Assembly (NCBI RefSeq): GCF_000335475.2
Contig: NZ_ANAH02000004.1
Location: forward strand, 620,001-684,000
DNA: 64,000 nucleotides
DNA from: Cystobacter fuscus DSM 2262
GTDB lineage: Bacteria; Myxococcota; Myxococcia; Myxococcales; Myxococcaceae
Reading direction: 5' to 3'
Shown in pieces: positions 36,384-45,042 of this stretch. The notes below the pieces were generated by a model. It was not told the origin of the DNA, did no database searches, and saw nothing but the letters and a program-made list of their open reading frames with translations. Both the position numbers and the translations under genes were made by a program. Each line of letters opens with the position of its first letter. The stretch's first letter is position 1.

Positions 36384-38090
36384 TCAGAAGGCGGTGCCGT
36401 TGGCGCGCTTGCCCGGGGACGAGGAGGTGCTGGCCACGCTCGTGTGCAGCGAGAACGAGGTGCCGGTGACGTCCGGGTTGCGGTTGAAGGACACGCCATC
36501 CGTGCCGGAGAGGGCGGAGCCGTAGGTGACGGTGTCCGAGGTCGTGCCCGCCGAGTTCTTGAGGGTCACGGTGTCGCCGCTGTTGCTCAGGTTGAGCTGG
36601 GCGGTGGAGGCGCCCACGGCGTTGGTGACGCCCGAGGGGATGCCCGCGGCGGCGCCGAACACGACGATGGCCTTGCCCGCGGCGAGGCTCGTGCCGCTGG
36701 CGAAGGTGTGGCGCGTGCCGGTGGCGTCCGAGAGCGTCCAGCCGGAGAGGTCCGCGGCGGCGGTGCCGGTGTTGACCAGCTCGATGAACTCGCCGTTCAC
36801 GTCCGAGCCGGCCTCGTTGGCGAGCACCTCGTTGATACGGACCTGGGCGGAGCCGCCCCCGCCGCCGGACGAGGTGAGGGTGAAGGCCGCGTCGCTCGAG
36901 TCGGTGAGGGTGGAGTTCGCGGCATCGCTCACGCGCACGCGGGCGGTGGTGGTGGCGGTGGTGGGCACCGTCCAGGAGTAGCTGCCCGCGGAGGCCGGGG
37001 TGCTGGAGGTGAGGGTCGTCCAGGTGGAGCCGTTGAGCGTGTACTCCAGCTTCACGTTCGTCACGCCCGAGGCCGACCAGGTGATGGCGTACGTGTTGCC
37101 CGTCGTCCAGCTCTCGCCGCCGTTGGGCGAGAGCACGGTGACGCCCGTGGTGGTGGTGTCCGAGGGGACGAGGAAGTCCTTGATGATGGCCATGTGCTGC
37201 ATGTTGGTGGAGCCGCTGTCGGCGCTCTGCGCCGGGGAGATGTCCGACAGGGGCGAGTACACGCGCGTGTCCACCACGAGGCCCGCGCTGAAGGAGCTCG
37301 TGCCGATGACGGTGGACGTCTGGTAGGTGCGCAGGGCGCTGTTCACCAGCACGTGGTCATACGGCTTGGCGCGGCTGGCGTTGGTGTTGACGTTGCCATT
37401 CTTGTCCGCGGGGTAGGGGCTCGCGGTGGAGACCACGGAGGAGAAGGTGGAGAAGCACGGCTCGCTCCGGGTGTCGGAGTTGAAGTCGCCGCCGATGGCG
37501 AGGAAGTCCCCCGTGGGGATGTTGGCCTTGATGAAGTTGACGAGGTTGCCCGCCTCGGTGTTGCGCACGGTGCTGCTCGCGGTGAGCAGGTGCACGCTCA
37601 CCACCCAGAGATCCTTGGGGCCGGGGATGTCGATGCGCGCCCAGGCGTAGTCGCGGTTGTCCACCTGGTTGTCGTCCCACTCGCCCGAGGCGATGATGGG
37701 GTAGCGGCTGATGACGCCGTTGGGGATCTGCGCGCCGGCCTCGCGGTAGTAATAGAAGCTCGAGCCGAAGGCGGTGTTGACGAAGGAGCGGATGGCGGTG
37801 GTGGAGTTGTCGCCGTAGTTGAACTCCTGGATCATCACCACGTCGGGCTTCGTTCCCTGGAAGATGCGGATGCCCTCGCCCGGGTCGTAGCTCTGGTTGT
37901 TGCCGCTGGAGATGTTGGCGGCCATCAACCGCACCCGGGTGGTGCCGGCCAGCTCCGCCTCCTGGATGTGCGTGGACTCCCCCTCTGCTTCTTCCTGGGG
38001 TGTGGCTCCGCACGCCATCAGGGTGAAGGCCATGGCACTGGAGAGCCAACGGCGGTCGATGGGCGTGTACCAGGAAGCGGTTTTTGTCAT
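36384..38090 (-). CDS. Secreted EEP-fold (endonuclease/exonuclease/phosphatase) lipoprotein with lamin-tail domain
   Basis: A 568-residue lipoprotein (lipobox FTLMAC, Cys27). Residues ~50-315 have the EEP fold: ANISSGNNQSYDPGEGIRIF, the metal-binding Glu in VVMIQEF, WVVSVHLLT, and GGDFNSD with the catalytic Asp/Asn. A predicted Ig-like or Ser/Thr-Kunitz-type repeat (VTVLSPNGGESWTTGNTYAI) follows at ~320-410. A lamin-tail (LTD) domain (RINEVLANEAGSDVNGEFIE) runs from ~420 to the end. It is probably a cell-surface or secreted nuclease or phosphatase; substrate unknown. It is divergent from the glycosyltransferase, with an AT-rich 228-bp promoter region between. Confidence 0.75.
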   Translation of the reverse strand: MTKTASWYTPIDRRWLSSAMAFTLMACGATPQEEAEGESTHIQEAELAGTTRVRLMAANISSGNNQSYDPGEGIRIFQGTKPDVVMIQEFNYGDNSTTAIRSFVNTAFGSSFYYYREAGAQIPNGVISRYPIIASGEWDDNQVDNRDYAWARIDIPGPKDLWVVSVHLLTASSTVRNTEAGNLVNFIKANIPTGDFLAIGGDFNSDTRSEPCFSTFSSVVSTASPYPADKNGNVNTNASRAKPYDHVLVNSALRTYQTSTVIGTSSFSAGLVVDTRVYSPLSDISPAQSADSGSTNMQHMAIIKDFLVPSDTTTTGVTVLSPNGGESWTTGNTYAITWSASGVTNVKLEYTLNGSTWTTLTSSTPASAGSYSWTVPTTATTTARVRVSDAANSTLTDSSDAAFTLTSSGGGGGSAQVRINEVLANEAGSDVNGEFIELVNTGTAAADLSGWTLSDATGTRHTFASGTSLAAGKAIVVFGAAAGIPSGVTNAVGASTAQLNLSNSGDTVTLKNSAGTTSDTVTYGSALSGTDGVSFNRNPDVTGTSFSLHTSVASTSSSPGKRANGTAF

Positions 38091-38318
38091 GCGCACGAGG
38101 GAATCCCTGCTCCGGCGTCCGGAAGCGGTGAGGGGAGACGGAGCACGACTGGCTCCGCTCTCAGATTATCGCCGCCTGAGAAAGAGTTGTTGTGTTACGG
38201 TTTATTAACGAGCGTGCTGTAAGTACCCGGAGCCTGAGTGCGGCCACAATGGGCTGGAAGTGCACCGTCAGTGTCAGGGGGTTAGATGCGCGCCTTCCTT
38301 TCACGAGGTGTCCCTTCC

Positions 38319-39512
38319 ATGCGCGTGCTCTTCTCGTCCCTCTCCGGTACGGGTCATTTCCATCCACTGGTGCCCACGGCGCGGGCGCTCCAGAAAGCTG
38401 GTCACGAAGTAGCCTTCGCCGTGCCCGCGCCGTTCCAGCCGGTGGTGGAGGCCAATGGGTTTGGCTCCTTCGCGACGGGCGTCGGCTTCGAGACGGTGGT
38501 GGGGACGGATCCCCAGGAGGTTCAGAAGCGGCAGGAGGCGGCGATGAGGGCGGATGCCTCCGCGCGGCTGGAGATGATGACGCGCATGTTCGTCGACGGC
38601 TTCACGCGCCGGAAGCTGCCGGACCTGACGGCGCTGTGTGAGCGTTGGCGGCCGGATCTGATCGTCCGCGAGTCCATGGACCTCGCGGCGGCCCTGGTGG
38701 GCGAGAAGCTGGGGATTCCGCATGCCTCCATCCAGGTCGGAGGCGGTTTGATTGGCGGGGCCGATCAGCCGTTCTTCATGGCGCGGCTGGAGGCGGTGCG
38801 CGCGGAGTTCGGCCTGAAGCCGGATCCGGAGCTGCGCGAGCCCTTCCGTCACCTGCACCTGTCGTTCATGCCCGCGTCCTACTTCGAGCCCCGGCTGCCG
38901 CCGACGACGCGCTACCTGAAGCTGGAGGTGTTCGACCAGTCCGGTTCCGAGGGGCTGCCCGGATGGGTGTCTTCTCTGAGTGGGAGGCCGGTGGTGTACG
39001 CGACGCTGGGCACGGCGTTCAACAAGCTGATCCACCTGCTGGGCACCATCGCCAAGGGGCTTCAGGAGGAGCCGGTGGAGCTCATCATCACGGTGGGGCG
39101 GGATTTGGATCCAGCGGTGCTCGGGCCGCAGCCGGCGCACGTGCACGTGGAGCGCTACATTCCCCAGTCGCTCCTGCTGCCACGGTGTGACCTGGCCATC
39201 ATGCACGGGGGCTACAACAGCGTGATGAGCGCGCTGTACGCGGGGCTGCCGGGCCTCATCATGCCGATCGCGGCGGATCAGCCGATCAACGCCCAGGCGT
39301 GCGCGCGGATTGGCCTCGCGCGGGTGGTGATGCCGGACACGCTCACGCCGCAGCTCATCCGCCAGCAGGTGCGGGAGATGCTCGCGGATGGCGCATACCG
39401 CGAGCGTGCGCGGCGCTTGCAGGCCGAGGCCTTGGCACTGCCGGGGTTGGAGCACGGCGTGGCCCTGTTGGAGCGGCTGGCCCGGGAGAAGACCTTGCCC
39501 GCTGGGAGCTGA
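38319..39512 (+). CDS. GT1-family glycosyltransferase, macrolide-type (MGT)
   Basis: A 397-residue protein starting MRVLFSSLSGTGHFHPLVPT, the N-terminal Rossmann strand and acceptor-site His of MGT-like enzymes, with the C-terminal donor-binding motif HGGYNSVMSALYAGLPGLIM and following D-Q. These enzymes transfer a nucleotide sugar to aglycones such as macrolides, flavonoids or steroids. The ATG at 38319 has GAGGTG 8-14 bases upstream. No biosynthetic cluster is next to it, so it may modify an imported or self-made small molecule, for example for detoxification. Donor and acceptor are unknown. Confidence 0.82.
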   Translation: MRVLFSSLSGTGHFHPLVPTARALQKAGHEVAFAVPAPFQPVVEANGFGSFATGVGFETVVGTDPQEVQKRQEAAMRADASARLEMMTRMFVDGFTRRKLPDLTALCERWRPDLIVRESMDLAAALVGEKLGIPHASIQVGGGLIGGADQPFFMARLEAVRAEFGLKPDPELREPFRHLHLSFMPASYFEPRLPPTTRYLKLEVFDQSGSEGLPGWVSSLSGRPVVYATLGTAFNKLIHLLGTIAKGLQEEPVELIITVGRDLDPAVLGPQPAHVHVERYIPQSLLLPRCDLAIMHGGYNSVMSALYAGLPGLIMPIAADQPINAQACARIGLARVVMPDTLTPQLIRQQVREMLADGAYRERARRLQAEALALPGLEHGVALLERLAREKTLPAGS

Positions 39513-39519
39513 AGTCTGC

Positions 39520-40311
39520 TCAAGCCCGTGCGTTGAAGATGGCGACGGCGCGCGTGAAGCCCGCCGAGCCATTCTTGATCTTGTAGGGGAAGCAGGAGAC
39601 CGTGTAGCCGAAGGGCGGCAACTGGTCGAGGTTGGTGAGCTTCTCCATCTGGCCGTAGCCGATGTCGCGGCCGGCCTTGTGGCCTTCCCAGATGAGAGAC
39701 GCGTCGCCCGTCTTCGCGAACCGTTCCCGCGTGTACTTGAACGGCGCGTCCCAGCTCCAGGCGTCCGTGCCCACCACGCGCACGCCCCGCTCCAGCAGGT
39801 AGAGCGTCGCCTCGCGGCCCATGCCGCACCCGGCCTCCAGGTAGCCGGGCTTGCCGTAGAGCACCGCCGCGGCGGTATTCACGAGCACGATGTCCAGGGG
39901 CTGGAGCGTGTGGCCGATGCGCTCGAGCTCCGCCTCGACCTCCGCGGCCGTGACCACATGCCCGTTGGGCTTGTCGCGGAAGTCCAGCTTCACGCCCGGA
40001 CGGAAGCACCAGTCGAGTGGCAGCGCCTCGATGCCGTAGGCCGGCTTGCCGCCATCCGTCGTCGAGGCGTAGTGCCAGGGCGCGTCCATGTGCGTGCCGT
40101 TGTGCGCGATGAGCTTCATCCGCTCGCCCGCCCACCCCTCACGCTCCGGCAGCTGGTCGGGGTTGAGGCCCGGGAACATCGTGGCCATCTCCTTCGCGCC
40201 CTCCGCATGATCCGAATACTCGATGTGCGGCAGGAGCGTGGGCGGGTCCGTGTACTCATTGTTCTCGAGCGTGACGGAGAGATCGACGAAGCGCAGCCCC
40301 TGGGTGTTCAT
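39520..40311 (-). CDS. Cyclase-family metal hydrolase (kynurenine formamidase fold)
   Basis: A 263-residue protein of the Cyclase/KynB superfamily. It has the metal-binding motif HNGTHMDAPWHY with His70, His74, Asp76 and His80, and a C-terminal pocket (CFPYKIKNGSAGFTRAVAIF) typical of isatin hydrolase and related enzymes. They open small rings or cleave formamides in aromatic degradation. It is divergently transcribed from the FAH-family hydrolase and sits at the edge of an aromatic catabolism cluster, so a ring-opened or formyl intermediate is the likely substrate; the exact one is not readable from sequence. Confidence 0.8.
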   Translation of the reverse strand: MNTQGLRFVDLSVTLENNEYTDPPTLLPHIEYSDHAEGAKEMATMFPGLNPDQLPEREGWAGERMKLIAHNGTHMDAPWHYASTTDGGKPAYGIEALPLDWCFRPGVKLDFRDKPNGHVVTAAEVEAELERIGHTLQPLDIVLVNTAAAVLYGKPGYLEAGCGMGREATLYLLERGVRVVGTDAWSWDAPFKYTRERFAKTGDASLIWEGHKAGRDIGYGQMEKLTNLDQLPPFGYTVSCFPYKIKNGSAGFTRAVAIFNARA

Positions 40312-40402
40312 GTCCTGGCCTTTCCCACGAATGGCTCACGTCCGAGCCATGTCCAGCCCGGAGGATCTCTCACTTCGAGCGCGCGAGGGAACGCGGTTCT
40401 CG

Positions 40403-40444
40403 CGATACGAGGCATCGGCGGCACCGATGGGTGGAATCGATACA
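40403..40444. promoter_or_regulatory. CGATAC-type motifs, candidate LysR operator
   Basis: CGATACGAGGCATCG (40403-40417, CGAT...ATCG arms of LysR T-N11-A type) and ATCGATACA (40436-40444) lie in the divergent promoter of the cyclase-family and FAH-family genes. ATCGATACA recurs exactly at 42426-42434 beside the LysR gene. Confidence 0.4.
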
Positions 40445-40487
40445 ACCGACTTCCCGGGTTCCTGGCGGCGGTCTATTCAACTCCGTC

Positions 40488-41471
40488 ATGAAACTGGGAA
40501 CGCTCAAGAATGGAACCCGGGACGGGATGCTGGTCGTCGTCTCGCGCGACCTGCGCCGGGCGGTGCACGCCCGTTCCATCGTGTCGACGATGCAGGACGC
40601 CATCGAGAACTGGGCCCAGGTCGAGCCCGCCCTGCGAGCGCTCTATGACGCGCTGAACGCGGGGAGCGCGCCCCAGGCGTTCGACTTCGACCCGGCGGCC
40701 GCGGCGGCCCCCCTGCCTCGGGCCTACCAGTGGTGCGATGGCTCGGCCTTCCTGAACCATGGCCGGCTCATGGAGAAGGCCTTCGGCATTCCCCCCGTCC
40801 CGGACTTCGAGACCGTCCCCTTGATGTACCAGGGCGCGGCGGATGACTTCCTCGGGCCCCGGGACGATGTCCCGCTTCCGAGCGAAGCCCACGGCATCGA
40901 CTTCGAGGGCGAGTTCGCCATCATGGTGGACGACGTGCCCATGGGCTGCACGGCCGAACAGGCCCCGGGTCACATCAAGCTGTTGCTCCAGGTGAATGAC
41001 GTCAGCCTCCGCGCCTTCACCCCCATCGAGATGAAGAAGGGCTTCGGCTTCCTCCAGGCCAAGCCCTCGTCCAGCTTCGCGCCCGTCGCCGTCACGCCCG
41101 ATGAACTCGGTGGTGCCTGGAAGGAAGGTCGCGTGCACCTGCCACTGCGCGTGCGTTGGAACGGTGCGTGGTTCGGGCATCCGAACGGCGGGGAGATGAG
41201 CTTCAGCTTCCACCAGCTCATCGCGCATGCGGCGGCGACGCGCCGGTTGGGAGCCGGAACGGTGATTGGCTCGGGGACGGTCTCCAACGCCGATTCCAGC
41301 GTGGGCTCCGCCTGCATCGCCGAGCGCCGGGCCCTGGAGATGATCACACACGGCAAGCCGGTCTCCGGCTTCATGCGTTTCGGTGACACCGTGCACATGG
41401 AGGTCCTCGACGCCGACGGCCACAGTGTCTTTGGCGCGATCGACCAGAAGATGGTCTCCGCCACGCCCTGA
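40488..41471 (+). CDS. Fumarylacetoacetate hydrolase family protein
   Basis: A 327-residue protein of the FAH superfamily. It has the Glu/Asp metal site in HGIDFEGEFAIMVDD, then LLQVNDVSLR, the substrate region FLQAKPSSSFAPVAVTPDEL, and the C-terminal GAGTVIGSGTVSNADSS...GFMRFGDTVHMEVLD motif. Family members cleave C-C bonds of beta-diketone-like products of aromatic ring cleavage. It stands with the ring-cleavage genes to its right. The ATG at 40488 has no strong ribosome site. It converges on the LysR gene 11 bp after its stop. Confidence 0.85.
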   Translation: MKLGTLKNGTRDGMLVVVSRDLRRAVHARSIVSTMQDAIENWAQVEPALRALYDALNAGSAPQAFDFDPAAAAAPLPRAYQWCDGSAFLNHGRLMEKAFGIPPVPDFETVPLMYQGAADDFLGPRDDVPLPSEAHGIDFEGEFAIMVDDVPMGCTAEQAPGHIKLLLQVNDVSLRAFTPIEMKKGFGFLQAKPSSSFAPVAVTPDELGGAWKEGRVHLPLRVRWNGAWFGHPNGGEMSFSFHQLIAHAAATRRLGAGTVIGSGTVSNADSSVGSACIAERRALEMITHGKPVSGFMRFGDTVHMEVLDADGHSVFGAIDQKMVSATP

Positions 41472-41482
41472 GCCGGCGGGGT

Positions 41483-42403
41483 TCAGGTGCCCGGGTTGGA
41501 GTTCTGCTCGGCCACACATGTCTGGAACAGCTCGCGCATCCAGCGCACCCCGGGGTCGTCCTCGAAGTAGCGGCTCCACTGGAGCATCTCGACCAGGGGA
41601 GGGAATTCGATCGGCAGTGGCAGGATGCGCAGCGGCAGCAGCCGCGCGTAGAGCCGGGCCAGGCGGGAATGCATCGTCGCGACCAGGTCCGTGCCGACGA
41701 GCAGATGGGGCACGGTGCAGAAGCTGGGGACGGTCACCTCGATCTGGCGCTCGTGCCCGAACCGCTCCAGGAAGCCCTGTTCGGCGGATGGCGCCTGTTT
41801 GCCGAGCGTGACGCCGATATGCCCCAACTCCAGGTACTGCTCGAGCGACAGGGTGTCGCCGACCCGGGTATTGCCCGTCCAGATGGCGCAGCAGTAGGTC
41901 TCCTCGAAGAGGGCTTCCTTGGGATGGAGCTCCTGGGTGTGCGTGTCGGGTGTGATGATGAAGTCGAGTTCTCCCCGTTGGAGGGCCTCGCCCATGGCCG
42001 TGCCCGGGGCCGTGAGTTCCAGCGAGATTCCCGGCGCCACGCGCTGGAGCCGGCGCACCACGTCCGCGAGCAACACCTCCGTGACGTAATCGGAGGTGAC
42101 GATCCGGAACGTGCGCCGGGCCGACGCCGGGTCGAAGCTGGGCTTCGCCTCGACCGCTGACTGGATGCGCAACAAGATGTCCCGGACACTCCGCGCGAGG
42201 CTCTCCGCCCGGGGGGTCGGAACCATCTGGCGCCCGACCTGCACCAGGAGCTCGTCGCCGAAGAACTCACGCAGCCTCCCGAGCGCACCGCTCATGGCGG
42301 ACTGGCTCATGTGCACCCTTGCGGCTGCCCGAGAGACATTCCGCTCCTCGAGCAGGACGTCGAGCGCCACCAACAGGTTCAAGTCCAGGTTCTGGAACCT
42401 CAT
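41483..42403 (-). CDS. LysR-family transcriptional regulator (NodD-like)
   Basis: A 306-residue regulator with the N-terminal winged helix (LDLNLLVALDVLLEERNVSR, recognition helix SQSAMSGALGRLREFF) and a LysR effector domain with the RTFRIVTSDYVTEVLL entry of the NodD/PcaQ-type subclass. It is divergent from the catabolic operon starting at 42516 and convergent with the FAH gene. It is therefore the probable inducer-responsive controller of both the operon and the cyclase/FAH promoter. The ATG at 42403 matches the family N-terminus; upstream in-frame sequence is the operator region. Confidence 0.88.
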   Translation of the reverse strand: MRFQNLDLNLLVALDVLLEERNVSRAAARVHMSQSAMSGALGRLREFFGDELLVQVGRQMVPTPRAESLARSVRDILLRIQSAVEAKPSFDPASARRTFRIVTSDYVTEVLLADVVRRLQRVAPGISLELTAPGTAMGEALQRGELDFIITPDTHTQELHPKEALFEETYCCAIWTGNTRVGDTLSLEQYLELGHIGVTLGKQAPSAEQGFLERFGHERQIEVTVPSFCTVPHLLVGTDLVATMHSRLARLYARLLPLRILPLPIEFPPLVEMLQWSRYFEDDPGVRWMRELFQTCVAEQNSNPGT

Positions 42404-42425
42404 GGCGCCATCATGCATCGACGGG

Positions 42426-42440
42426 ATCGATACATCGTAT
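42426..42440. promoter_or_regulatory. ATCGATACA and palindrome ATACATCGTAT, candidate LysR operator
   Basis: Overlapping ATCGATACA (42426-42434) and the perfect inverted repeat ATAC-ATC-GTAT (42430-42440) lie in the 112-bp gap between the LysR gene and the catabolic operon. ATCGATACA is repeated before the FAH gene. Confidence 0.4.
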
Positions 42441-42515
42441 TGGAAAATACGGCTTCCCCGATATCTCGGAGATCCATAAGTAGAACCCAGGATCGCGGTG
42501 GAGCCCAGGAGCGCC

Positions 42516-43673
42516 ATGTTTCGCTACTTCCCCAAGAACTATGTCTGGAATCTGTCGGTCGACCTCGCGATCGAGATGGGCGCGCGCATCGGGGAGATCG
42601 AGGAGATGTGCGCGCCGCTGCTCGCCGCTTCGGAGCAACCGGATGCCGACGGCACGCGCGCCTTCATGCGGACCTGGGTCGCGATGGGCGACAAACTGCG
42701 CGTGCTGGCGGAGGACGACGAGCGCGCGGGCCGGTTGATTTCCGCGGGTGACAAGCTTCAGCGCGCCTCGGTGTACTACCTCACCGCCGAGCGCATGCAG
42801 GGCCATGGCAATCCCGAGCGCGCGCCGCTGTACGCCCGCGTACTGGAGACCTTCAAGAAGGGCATGGCGCTGTCGCATGTCAACTGCGAGCGGGTGGAGA
42901 TCCCGTATGAAGGCAAGCACCTCGCGGGCCTCTACGTCCGCGCCGAGGGCGTGAGTGGCCGACAGCCCATCCTGGTGCAGGTGAATGGCTTGGACAGCAC
43001 GAAGGAGATGAAATACTTCGTGGGCCTGCCGCGCTGGCTGGCGCGGCGAGGGGTGGCGTCGCTGGTGATCGACCAGCCCGGCACCGGCGAGGCGCTGCGC
43101 CTGCACGACCTGAAGGCGGTGTACGACAGCGAGCGCTGGGCCAGCAAGGTCGTCGACTGGCTGGAGACCCGGGACGACATCGATGCCCGGCGCATCGGCC
43201 TCGAGGGCGTGTCGCTCGGTGGCTACTACTGCCCGCGGGCGGTGGCCTTCGAGCCGCGGTTCGCGATGGGCGTGGTGTGGGGTGCCAACCATGACTGGCG
43301 CGACGTGCAGAAGAAGCGGCTGCAGAAGGAAGGCAGCTTCCCGGTGCCGCACTACTGGGAGCACGTGCGCTGGGTCTGGGGCGCGAAGGACATGGACGAC
43401 TTCATGCGCATCGCCGAGAACGTGCACCTCGACGGCATCCTCGAGCGCATCCGGGTGCCCTTCCTGGTGACCCACGGCGAGAAGGACTCGCAAATCCCTC
43501 TCAAGTGGGCCGAGCGCACCTACGAACAACTCATCAACAGCCCGAAGCGGGAGCTCAAGGTGTTCACCGCGCGGGAAGGCGGTGTGCAGCACAGCAGTTT
43601 CGACAACAGCGCCAACGCGGGCGCCTTCATCGCCGACTGGGTCGCTGAAACCCTGGGCGGTCGCACGGCCTGA
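42516..43673 (+). CDS. Alpha/beta hydrolase (2,6-dihydroxypseudooxynicotine hydrolase/FrsA-type)
   Basis: A 385-residue protein with a helical N-terminal cap (~1-125) and a C-terminal alpha/beta hydrolase domain. The nucleophile is Ser233 in GVSLGGYY, the likely acid is Asp324 (HGEKDSQIP) and the base is His359 (GVQHSSF). The arrangement is that of 2,6-dihydroxypseudooxynicotine hydrolase, a C-C bond hydrolase. It is first in an operon with a VOC dioxygenase (26 bp), Rieske protein and FAD monooxygenase, so it probably hydrolyses the ring-fission product. The ATG at 42516 has CCAGGAGCGCC in front. Confidence 0.8.
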   Translation: MFRYFPKNYVWNLSVDLAIEMGARIGEIEEMCAPLLAASEQPDADGTRAFMRTWVAMGDKLRVLAEDDERAGRLISAGDKLQRASVYYLTAERMQGHGNPERAPLYARVLETFKKGMALSHVNCERVEIPYEGKHLAGLYVRAEGVSGRQPILVQVNGLDSTKEMKYFVGLPRWLARRGVASLVIDQPGTGEALRLHDLKAVYDSERWASKVVDWLETRDDIDARRIGLEGVSLGGYYCPRAVAFEPRFAMGVVWGANHDWRDVQKKRLQKEGSFPVPHYWEHVRWVWGAKDMDDFMRIAENVHLDGILERIRVPFLVTHGEKDSQIPLKWAERTYEQLINSPKRELKVFTAREGGVQHSSFDNSANAGAFIADWVAETLGGRTA

Positions 43674-43699
43674 CCCCCTCCCTCGAAAAGGAATCCCTC

Positions 43700-44653
43700 A
43701 TGAACATCATCGGACCCGATGCCCTCGTCTTTGGGGTGGATGACGTGGCCGCCTGTAGCCAATACCTGCTCGACTACGGCCTGCGCGGCGTGGATGTGAA
43801 CGAGCAGGGTGGCCGCTTCGAGGCGCTCGATGGCACGTCCATCGTCATCAAGCACCACGCGGACCCCACGCTGCCGCCCTCCCTGGACACCGCCAGCCAA
43901 CTGCGCGAGACCGTCTACGGCGTGGCCGATAGCGCCACCCTGGACGCGATCGCCGCCGAGCTCGGGCGGGACCGCGAGGTGCGCCGCGATGCCCATGGCC
44001 GCCTGCACACGGTGGACGACCTGGGCTTCGCGTTGGCCTTCCAGGTGACGGTGCGGCGGCCGCTGTCGTTGGCGGGCGAAACCGTCAATGCTCCCGGTGC
44101 CGCCGCGCAGCGCCCGGTGAACGCGATGGGGGTGGATCCGTCCCGGGAGGTGCGGCCGCGGACCTTGTCGCACGTGGTGTATTTCGTGCCCGACGCCGCC
44201 AAGGCCGAGGCCTTCTACGTCAAGCGCCTCGGCTTCATCTGCACGGATCGCTTCACCGGCGTGGGCCCGTTCCTGCGCCCGGCCGGCACGGCCGACCACC
44301 ACACGCTGTTCATGATCCAGACCCCACCGCGGATGAAGGGCATCGAGCACTTCACCTTCCACCTCGGCGGTCCGACCGAGGTGATGCTGGCCGGCACCCG
44401 CTTCGTCGAGAAGGGCTACCAGTCGTTCTGGGGCCCGGGCCGGCACCGCTTCGGCTCCAACTGGTTCTGGTACTTCAACAGCCCGCTCGGCTGCCATGTG
44501 GAGTACGACGCCGACATGGACCAGCACGACGAGCGCTGGACGGCGCGTGAAGTGCCGATGAGCGCGGACGCCTCGCAGTTGTTCCTGTTCCAGCACCGGG
44601 CCAGATGGGCACCTGTCGGCCCTCCGCCGGCGGGTGCACCCGGCAAACACTGA
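43700..44653 (+). CDS. Extradiol-type VOC dioxygenase
   Basis: A 317-residue protein of two vicinal-oxygen-chelate modules. The C-terminal module has the type I extradiol facial triad in the right order: His158 in LSHVVYF, His217 (or His221) in GIEHFTFH, and Glu268 in CHVEYD. A Tyr/His-containing active-site region WFWYFNSPLG follows. These enzymes cleave catechol rings next to the hydroxyls, using Fe(II) or Mn(II). It lies between an alpha/beta C-C hydrolase and a Rieske protein, the expected order for ring opening. Substrate unknown. Confidence 0.82.
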   Translation: MNIIGPDALVFGVDDVAACSQYLLDYGLRGVDVNEQGGRFEALDGTSIVIKHHADPTLPPSLDTASQLRETVYGVADSATLDAIAAELGRDREVRRDAHGRLHTVDDLGFALAFQVTVRRPLSLAGETVNAPGAAAQRPVNAMGVDPSREVRPRTLSHVVYFVPDAAKAEAFYVKRLGFICTDRFTGVGPFLRPAGTADHHTLFMIQTPPRMKGIEHFTFHLGGPTEVMLAGTRFVEKGYQSFWGPGRHRFGSNWFWYFNSPLGCHVEYDADMDQHDERWTAREVPMSADASQLFLFQHRARWAPVGPPPAGAPGKH

Positions 44654-44664
44654 CACCTCCGGCC

Positions 44665-45021
44665 ATGGAACGCAGGGTCTTCCTGTGCCGGCTCGACGAG
44701 CTGCCCGACGGGCAGTCGCGCGGCTTCGATCCGCTGCGATCCGGCCAGGACTCCGTGCTGGTGGTGCGCCAGGGCCGCGACCTGCACGCCTGGCGCGATG
44801 ACTGTCCGCACCAGCCCGGTACGGCCATGGCCTGGCGCAAGGATGCCTATCTCAACCGTGACGGCAGCCGCATCGTCTGCCACGCCCACGGCGCGCGGTT
44901 CGACATCGCCACCGGCGTCTGCACGCTGGGGCCTTGCTTGGGTCAGGCGCTGACCCGCGTATCCGTGCTGCTGGATTCCGACGACCGTGTCCATGTCGTG
45001 CTCCAGACGCCACAAGCCTGA
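44665..45021 (+). CDS. Rieske-type [2Fe-2S] protein
   Basis: A 118-residue protein consisting only of a Rieske domain. The cluster ligands are Cys47-x-His49 (DDCPHQPG) and Cys72-x2-His75 (IVCHAHGARF). No membrane anchor or reductase domain is present, so it is a ferredoxin-type carrier. Within this operon it may feed electrons to an oxygenase or support the extradiol enzyme by keeping its iron reduced. The ATG at 44665 starts 11 bp after the dioxygenase stop. Confidence 0.85.
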   Translation: MERRVFLCRLDELPDGQSRGFDPLRSGQDSVLVVRQGRDLHAWRDDCPHQPGTAMAWRKDAYLNRDGSRIVCHAHGARFDIATGVCTLGPCLGQALTRVSVLLDSDDRVHVVLQTPQA

Positions 45022-45042
45022 AGAGCCAAGGAGACAGCCAAG

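Noticed and set aside
38187-38224. Sigma-70-type promoter for the glycosyltransferase gene
   Set aside because: The region is AT-rich and promoter-like, but no -35/-10 pair with acceptable spacing could be fixed.
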